DNA from: Deltaproteobacteria bacterium
Lineage (GTDB): Bacteria > Myxococcota > Polyangia > Haliangiales > Haliangiaceae
NCBI GenBank assembly: GCA_018262455.1
Contig: JAGSPR010000163.1
Span: forward strand, 1-13,022
Direction of reading: 5' to 3'
DNA length: 13,022 nucleotides
Below, one piece after another: positions 8,513 through 13,022 of this stretch (position 1 is its first letter; the number at the start of each line of letters is the position of its first letter). The notes beneath the pieces are model-generated. The model had not been told where the DNA came from and made no database searches. It saw only the letters and a list, made by a program, of their open reading frames with translations. Position numbers and translations under genes: made by a program.

Positions 8513-9376
8513 GTGCTGTCGGCAACGAGCAGGCGTGCGTTCGCTGGCAGCACGCTGGAGACGACGATCTTCCTCGAGCGCCGGCTTCGCGCGCACCTGG
8601 TGAGCCGGGACCGGCTGCTCTACGATTCCACGTACGCTCCGCCCGGCAAGAAGCCGACCGAGCTCGTTCACCTGTACGCCAGCCTGCACGGCACGTTCGC
8701 GCTCGAGGGAGCCCTCCCGATCACCGGCCGCCAGGCCTACGTGCTCGCAGAGACCGAGTTCGATCGGGTGGTGGCCGGCGCGCGGAAGTTTCGCTCGTAC
8801 GGTGCGCCCGGCGTCATCGTCGAGCTCCGGATCCCGGCGGCCGATCTGCGGTGTCCGGTCGGCATCGACCACGGGCAGGTCCCGCTCCCCGACGCGGTGT
8901 GGGAGGCGTACGCCGCGCTCGAAGAACACCGCTCCGAGGCCACCTTGCATCAGCTGATCGTGGCGCTGGGCGCGGCGAAGATCCTGTCGCGCGATCTGAC
9001 GGCGAGCGTCGTGACCGTGGAGCCAGAGCGCTTCGTCCGGTTGTGGGCCGCGCTCAAGCCACTCTACGAGGACCTCGCCACGTCGACGTCGCTCAAGCAG
9101 ATCGCGACGATCACGAAGCTGTCGCTGCGCCAGCTCGGGCGCGATCTCGGCGAGGCGACCCGCACGTTCGGCCTCTACGGCGGCGGGTTTCGCGACGCGA
9201 TGCGGGTGCTTCGGCTCCGGGCAGCGGTGCTCCTGCTCTCGGCGCCCGAGGGCTCGCCGAGCGAGGTCGCGCGCGCGGTCGGCTACGGCAGCCTCGACGC
9301 GATGGGACGCGCGTTTCGCGACGCGAACCTACCGGCGCCGAGCCTGGTGCAGGACGCCGTGCGCTATCCGGCCTGA
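8513..9376 (+). CDS. AraC-type helix-turn-helix transcriptional regulator
   Basis: A 287-residue protein. The C-terminal third carries a two-helix-turn-helix AraC/XylS-like DNA-binding domain: the first at about 193-213 (SLKQIATITKLSLRQLGRDL) and the second at about 248-270 (SPSEVARAVGYGSLDAMGRAF). The pattern of an Ala-x-x-x-Gly-Tyr turn before the second recognition helix is typical. The N-terminal part (residues 20-150) is beta-rich and may sense a ligand, but it has no family I recognise. The GTG at 8513 is chosen because the frame before it overlaps the lipoprotein in another frame and does not look like protein. The gene starts one base after the lipoprotein stop. It ends four bases from the stop of the convergent MFS gene, leaving no room for a normal terminator. 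Confidence 0.82.
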   Translation: MLSATSRRAFAGSTLETTIFLERRLRAHLVSRDRLLYDSTYAPPGKKPTELVHLYASLHGTFALEGALPITGRQAYVLAETEFDRVVAGARKFRSYGAPGVIVELRIPAADLRCPVGIDHGQVPLPDAVWEAYAALEEHRSEATLHQLIVALGAAKILSRDLTASVVTVEPERFVRLWAALKPLYEDLATSTSLKQIATITKLSLRQLGRDLGEATRTFGLYGGGFRDAMRVLRLRAAVLLLSAPEGSPSEVARAVGYGSLDAMGRAFRDANLPAPSLVQDAVRYPA

Positions 9377-9380
9377 GAGC

Positions 9381-10718
9381 TCAAGCGAGCAGCGGGCCGA
9401 GCACGAACACGATCAGGAGGGTCAGGAAGATCACGAGCAACGTCACGCCTCCTGCGATCCCGAGCTTGCTGAGCCGTACGCCGGGTGGCAACGGCAGCGT
9501 TCGCCGCGTCTGCCCCGGATCGATCAGCGGCAGCCACGCGATGACCGCGAGCTGGATCCCCGCCGCGAGCAGATAGATCTTCGAGTACTCGAGCCCGTCC
9601 TCGGCCGGGCCGGCGAGCTTGTAGCCCAGCGTCGTCGAGAAGTTCGCGAGCGCCATGTAGGCGGTGAATTGCATGGCGGCGACGCGCGGCCACGACACCG
9701 CCATGCACACCGCGAACAGCGACACCGTGACCACGGCCACGCAGAACGTCTCGATCATGGCCACGGCCCAGACGAACGTGTGGTTCGACCAGGCCGCCTC
9801 GGACGTGCCGAAGACCGTCCACAGGGTCGCGAGCGCGACGCACCCGATCGCGGCAAGCCGCCGGCTGCCGACCCGCTCGGCGAGCAGGCCGCCCACCGCC
9901 GCGCCGGCGAGCCCGGCCAGCAGGCCGTAGAGGCCCGTCATCTTCCGGTACTCGTCGGGACTCCACCCGAGCTTCTGGACGAACAGCACCGGCGAGATCG
10001 CCGTCAGGATTCCTCCTGCGAGCTGGTACGAGAGCATCAAGCCGCCGACGAGCAACGCCGAGCGCAACGTGAACGCGGTGCCGATCGAACGGAACAGCGG
10101 GCCGATCGCGGGGCGCGCCGCCGCGGGGCCCGAGCTCTCGCGCACCAGCAGCGGGACCATCATGATCGCGAACAGGATCGACGCCTGCACGATCAGCGAG
10201 GTCTCGAAGCCGAACCAGTCGATGATGTGGCCCAGCCCGTACGCGCCGACGATGCCGCCAGCGTACTTCGACGCGTACATGAAGCCGTTCGCGCGACCAC
10301 GCTCGTCATCGCCGAGCAGATCGACGGCGAGCGCATCGACCGCGACGTCCTGCAACGCATTGAACACCGTGTGGGCGAAGATCATCCACACCAGCAAGTC
10401 GAGGTTCGCGGTGAGATCGGGGATCAGCAGCATCGCCCCGACCGTCGCGGCCATCATCCCCTGCGCGAGCACGATCCATGGCCGCCGCCGCCCCAGCGAC
10501 GGGATGGTCACCGCGTCGATCACGAAGCCCCACACCCACTTGAACGCGTAGGGCAGCGTCGTCATCGCGAGCGCCGCGCCGGTCGCGGTCGCGTCGAGCC
10601 CGCGCGATGCGAGGTACGTGGGCAGCGTGATCGCCATGAAGCCCCACGGCATGCCCTGCGCGAAATACAGCACGCACAGCGTGAACAGCCGCAGCCAGCG
10701 TCGCTCCGCGAGGCTCAC
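9381..10718 (-). CDS. MFS permease, AmpG-like
   Basis: A 445-residue integral inner-membrane transporter. The N-terminal signature is AmpG-like: FAQGMPWGFMAITLP, then TTLPYAFKWVWGFVID followed by LGRRRPWIVLAQ, the last being the loop between helices 2 and 3 of the major facilitator superfamily. I count about 13 hydrophobic segments, including a C-terminal one (near residues 420-445) beyond the usual twelve. AmpG imports anhydro-muropeptides for cell-wall recycling in enterobacteria; relatives in the same group have other substrates, so the cargo here is uncertain. The GTG at 10718 is chosen because the upstream extension is Arg/Ser-rich and overlaps the neighbouring gene; no good ribosome-binding site is seen. 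It follows the lipoprotein gene by 40 bases on the same strand, so the two may be an operon. Confidence 0.87.
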   Translation of the reverse strand: MSLAERRWLRLFTLCVLYFAQGMPWGFMAITLPTYLASRGLDATATGAALAMTTLPYAFKWVWGFVIDAVTIPSLGRRRPWIVLAQGMMAATVGAMLLIPDLTANLDLLVWMIFAHTVFNALQDVAVDALAVDLLGDDERGRANGFMYASKYAGGIVGAYGLGHIIDWFGFETSLIVQASILFAIMMVPLLVRESSGPAAARPAIGPLFRSIGTAFTLRSALLVGGLMLSYQLAGGILTAISPVLFVQKLGWSPDEYRKMTGLYGLLAGLAGAAVGGLLAERVGSRRLAAIGCVALATLWTVFGTSEAAWSNHTFVWAVAMIETFCVAVVTVSLFAVCMAVSWPRVAAMQFTAYMALANFSTTLGYKLAGPAEDGLEYSKIYLLAAGIQLAVIAWLPLIDPGQTRRTLPLPPGVRLSKLGIAGGVTLLVIFLTLLIVFVLGPLLA

Positions 10719-10758
10719 GCACGACAGCGTAACACCGGCCGCCGACGCGGCGCGCTGG

Positions 10759-11538
10759 TCACCGATCGCTACCGAGGCCCAAGGTGAGCGAGGCGCCCAG
10801 CGACCGGTAGACATCCCCACGCTCCTGCTCGCCGTTGCGAACCCGCGGCATCCCACCGACCGCGCCGGTCAGCGCGAAGCGCACGCCGTGGACCACGCCG
10901 GTCGGCCGCCGCGCGAGGTCGACCGTGAGGCTCGCCGTGGCGGCCGAGTAGATGCCCTCGAGCTCGGCATTGACGAACCGATCCTGGCCGTCGAGGTCGC
11001 AGTCGACCCCATCGCCGGCCCCGTCGACGCAGTACCGCCCGACCGCGCGCAGGTGGGTCGCGGAGACGGTGGCTTGCGCGTGGACCGCCAGCCAGCGCGT
11101 GACCGGGATCAGCTCCGCATCGACCGCCAGCTCGCCGCCGAACCGGGTGGCGCTGTACGAGGCGCCGCGGGACTCGCCGCTGACCTGCGTGCCGTACAGG
11201 ACGCCGGCGATCGCGATCGTGTCATCGAGCTTGCGACGCAGGCCGAGCATCGGCTCGAACGCGTGGTCGTCGCCCCAGCCACGCGCGCCGACGATGAGGC
11301 CCTGGGTCCCGACCAGCCGATCGGGCTCGACCACCGCGGCCAGCTGCTGCGTCCCGCCCTCGATGCCGTTCGGCTGCTGGTGGGCGACCGAGCTCAGGTA
11401 GTACGCGGGCATGCTGCCGACCTGGGCTTCCACGCCGGGGCGATCTGCGGGGATCGCCGAGATGCCGGTGGTCGCCGGCATCGGGCCGAGGGTGGTGCAT
11501 GCGGTGGCAAGGACCGCGATTGCCAGCATCGTCTTCAT
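10759..11538 (-). CDS. Predicted lipoprotein with beta-rich mature domain, unknown function
   Basis: A 259-residue exported protein. The signal sequence MKTMLAIAVLATAC makes Cys14 the likely lipidation site (lipobox roughly ATAC, loosely matching). The mature part alternates polar and hydrophobic residues and contains many short Gly-rich beta-like strands (for example FGGELAVDAELIPVTRWLAVHA), ending with SLGASLTLGLGSDR. This looks like an outer-membrane or surface beta-structure. A segment with two Cys and Asp/Gly repeats (VDGAGDGVDCDLDGQD) may bind calcium. No named family is recognised. The start is ATG 11538; an upstream ATG at 11589 would give a leader unlike a signal peptide. A six-base inverted repeat covers this start codon. 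Confidence 0.75.
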   Translation of the reverse strand: MKTMLAIAVLATACTTLGPMPATTGISAIPADRPGVEAQVGSMPAYYLSSVAHQQPNGIEGGTQQLAAVVEPDRLVGTQGLIVGARGWGDDHAFEPMLGLRRKLDDTIAIAGVLYGTQVSGESRGASYSATRFGGELAVDAELIPVTRWLAVHAQATVSATHLRAVGRYCVDGAGDGVDCDLDGQDRFVNAELEGIYSAATASLTVDLARRPTGVVHGVRFALTGAVGGMPRVRNGEQERGDVYRSLGASLTLGLGSDR

Positions 11539-11549
11539 GCAACGAAGAC
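11531..11549. promoter_or_regulatory. Inverted repeat over the lipoprotein start codon
   Basis: GTCTTC (11531-11536) and GAAGAC (11544-11549) are perfect inverted repeats seven bases apart, and the ATG of the minus-strand lipoprotein lies at 11536-11538, partly inside the first arm. In the transcript it could form a small hairpin over the start, or it could be a protein-binding site. The arms are short and chance is possible. Confidence 0.3.
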
Positions 11550-11678
11550 ACGCGACGGGCCCCCGCCTGCGACCCGAAATCGCCGGCACCCCCTGGCACT
11601 TGCCATCCGGATCCGCGGCATTTCGTGCCAGGCTTCGGCGGTGTTCGGCGACCCGGCACTCATCGGAACGCCGCGCTG

Positions 11679-12299
11679 ATGACGATCACGGTGATCGTCC
11701 TGTTCGCGGTCGGCGCGCTGTGCATCGCCGGCACCTTGCTCCTCGTCCGCGGCAGGCCACCCGTACCACCCACGCCGTCTCCCGGCGGCCCCCAGCTCCA
11801 CGATCGCGCGATCGTCACGCTGACCGGGACCGTGCGGATCGCGGGCGAGCCCCTGATCTCGCCGCTCTCGGCGCGACGCTGCGTGCTCTACGAGGCGTAC
11901 GCGAACCTCTACGAGACCACCGGCGACACGCGCACGCTGATCGCCCAGCTCGCCAAGCGCGCGATGGTGACGTTCGAGCTCGAGACTCCGGTCGGCATCG
12001 TCATCGTCGACGGCAGGGAAGCGGATCTCGAGCTCGTCCCGACCCCGGTCTTCCCGCGCCGGCCCGAGCGCGAGGCGGCGTTCCTGCGCGCGCACGACCG
12101 TGCCGAGTCGCTCGTCGAGACGACCACGTTCGAGGAGATCTCGGTCGACCCGGACAGCCTGGTCTCGGTGCGCGGGATGGCCGTCAGCGATCCGTCGTCG
12201 ACCCAGTTCCGGCTGGTCGCGCACGGCGAGCAGCAGCCCTTGACGATCGGCACGCCACGCCGGATCGCGTTGATCGTCCACGAGGGCCAACGTGGCTGA
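11679..12299 (+). CDS. Membrane-anchored GIDE/BAM-like protein, first of a tandem pair
   Basis: A 206-residue protein with one N-terminal membrane helix at 2-23, then a Pro-rich spacer, then a single globular domain. The domain pattern is a beta-strand with TLTGTV (48-52), LISPLSARRCVLYEAY (59-74) with Cys68 and Tyr71, a strand VTFELETPVGIVIVDG (97-112), and after a helix EEISVDPDSLVSVRGMAV (152-169). This order (G-x-V, SP, Cys-x-x-Tyr, a short acidic helix, then a second G-x-V-like strand) resembles the GIDE/BAM domain found between the membrane helices of eukaryotic MUL1/MULAN. No RING finger is present. The ATG at 11679 lies immediately before the membrane helix; the ribosome-binding site is weak. 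The stop overlaps the start of the next gene by 8 bases. Function is unknown. Confidence 0.72.
   Translation: MTITVIVLFAVGALCIAGTLLLVRGRPPVPPTPSPGGPQLHDRAIVTLTGTVRIAGEPLISPLSARRCVLYEAYANLYETTGDTRTLIAQLAKRAMVTFELETPVGIVIVDGREADLELVPTPVFPRRPEREAAFLRAHDRAESLVETTTFEEISVDPDSLVSVRGMAVSDPSSTQFRLVAHGEQQPLTIGTPRRIALIVHEGQRG
12282..12286 (+). promoter_or_regulatory. Ribosome-binding site of the second GIDE-like gene
   Basis: GAGGG lies five bases before the GTG start at 12292 and inside the end of the preceding gene. It supports the GTG as start and translational coupling of the pair. Confidence 0.5.
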
Positions 12300-12954
12300 C
12301 CCGATCCGGATCTCGAGCCTCACCTTGGCGGTGATCGAGGGCGTCATCATGGCCGCGAGCGGTGGCCTCATCTTCAAGTCCTGGTACTTCGACGCGCGCA
12401 GCCGGATCTACCGCAAGCTTGCCCGCCTGCCGCGAACGCCGGTCGGGGAAGTCACCGAGAACCAGCTCGTCCGCGTGGTGGGCCTGGTGAAGAACCTCGA
12501 ACATTCCGTGGTCGCCCCGGTGAGCGGGACGCACTGCGTGTACTGGAACGTCTCGGTCGAGCTGAAGGACACCGGCAAGTGGGTGGAGGTCGTCAACGAG
12601 TCCAACGGCACGCCGTTCGTGCTCGCCGATGACCCTGCGTACGTGATCGTCGATCCGCGCAACGCCGACATCACGACCAAGCACCTGCGCTACCTGCCCC
12701 ACCTCGGGCCCAACCTGTTCCTCGATCGCTTCCTCGCCAAGCACGACCTGCTGCGGCGCAAGCCCTCGGTCCGGATCCGCGAGATGCGGATCGAGATCGG
12801 CGAGACGTTCACGATCATGGGGGTCGGCGTCGGCGACCGTGATCCGCTCGCCGCCCAGCCCGATGGCTATCGCACCGAGCGCACGACGTGCTTCCGGTTC
12901 GAAGGCTCGAAGCGCTACCCACTCGTCGTCAGCGACGACCCGTCGCTGCGCTAG
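12292..12954 (+). CDS. Membrane-anchored GIDE/BAM-like protein, second of a tandem pair
   Basis: A 220-residue protein with one hydrophobic segment at about 9-29 (SLTLAVIEGVIMAASGGLIF), followed by a basic patch (ARSRIYRKLARL), so the domain should face the cytoplasm. The domain follows the same order as its neighbour: VRVVGLVKN (60-68), VVAPVSGTHCVYWNVSVE (73-90) with Cys82 and Tyr84, then FVLADDPAYVIVDPRNAD (109-126), a helical part rich in Leu/Arg, and REMRIEIGETFTIMGVGV (163-180). The two genes are therefore probably paralogues within one family, although their identity is low. No RING finger, no second membrane helix and no catalytic motif is seen. GTG 12292 overlaps the previous stop by 8 bases. 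The remaining 68 bases to the right edge contain no gene that I can see. Confidence 0.75.
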   Translation: MADPIRISSLTLAVIEGVIMAASGGLIFKSWYFDARSRIYRKLARLPRTPVGEVTENQLVRVVGLVKNLEHSVVAPVSGTHCVYWNVSVELKDTGKWVEVVNESNGTPFVLADDPAYVIVDPRNADITTKHLRYLPHLGPNLFLDRFLAKHDLLRRKPSVRIREMRIEIGETFTIMGVGVGDRDPLAAQPDGYRTERTTCFRFEGSKRYPLVVSDDPSLR

Positions 12955-13022
12955 CTCCGGTGCGACAGCGGCAGTGGTGCGACGATCGATGCGACAGGTC
13001 GCTCCTTGCGCGATCCTCCAGC

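Noticed and set aside
9669..10787. Open frame antisense to the MFS permease
   Set aside because: The product is rich in His/Arg/Asp with no hydrophobic core; the opposite strand encodes a recognisable transporter.
11596..11609. TGGCACTTGCC as a sigma-54 -24/-12 element in the divergent region
   Set aside because: The two half-elements are directly adjacent with no spacer, so it does not fit the consensus.
12961..12995. Three TGCGAC repeats after the last gene
   Set aside because: The units are six bases, unevenly spaced (17 and 12) and close to the background composition.

Overview
This 13 kb window has very high GC and almost no non-coding DNA. It looks like chromosome from a myxobacterium (Myxococcota, probably a Polyangiales/Nannocystis/Haliangium-type lineage). 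The reasons are the Hanks-type kinases with long Pro/Ala-rich linkers and single membrane anchors, the PEGA domains, an FHA-domain sigma-54 enhancer-binding protein, small Cys-rich lipoproteins and frequent GTG starts. The lineage is an inference from gene style; no rRNA or marker gene is present.

Left part (1-7250), the signalling block. After the first codons of a gene that runs off the left edge (minus), there is an alpha/beta-hydrolase lipase (minus). Divergent from it is a 976-residue protein with a Hanks-type kinase fold and two C-terminal PEGA-like domains. This protein lacks the catalytic HRD aspartate (HLG instead) and the alpha-C glutamate, so it reads as a pseudokinase. It converges on an FHA-sigma54 regulator (minus). 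Upstream of that regulator and co-directional with it lies an intact membrane-anchored Ser/Thr kinase. The intact kinase and the FHA regulator look like one operon. The simplest picture is kinase to FHA regulator to sigma-54 promoters, with the pseudokinase as a possible scaffold or regulator; this picture is inferred.

Middle part (7316-9376), plus strand. There is a coiled-coil protein resembling the YscO/FliJ stalk proteins of type III secretion, a small secreted two-cysteine protein, a small eight-cysteine lipoprotein, and an AraC-type regulator that starts one base after the lipoprotein stop.

Right part (9381-12954). An AmpG-like MFS permease (minus, converging on the AraC gene with a 4-base gap) follows a predicted lipoprotein with beta-rich character (minus). 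Divergent from these is a translationally coupled pair of membrane-anchored proteins that resemble the GIDE/BAM domain of eukaryotic MUL1/MULAN, without a RING finger.

I see no rRNA, tRNA, CRISPR, transposase, integrase or phage genes. Two short tandem repeat arrays stand out: a 15-bp in-frame array in the pseudokinase linker, and a 14-bp array that replicates the stop-codon end of the FHA regulator.
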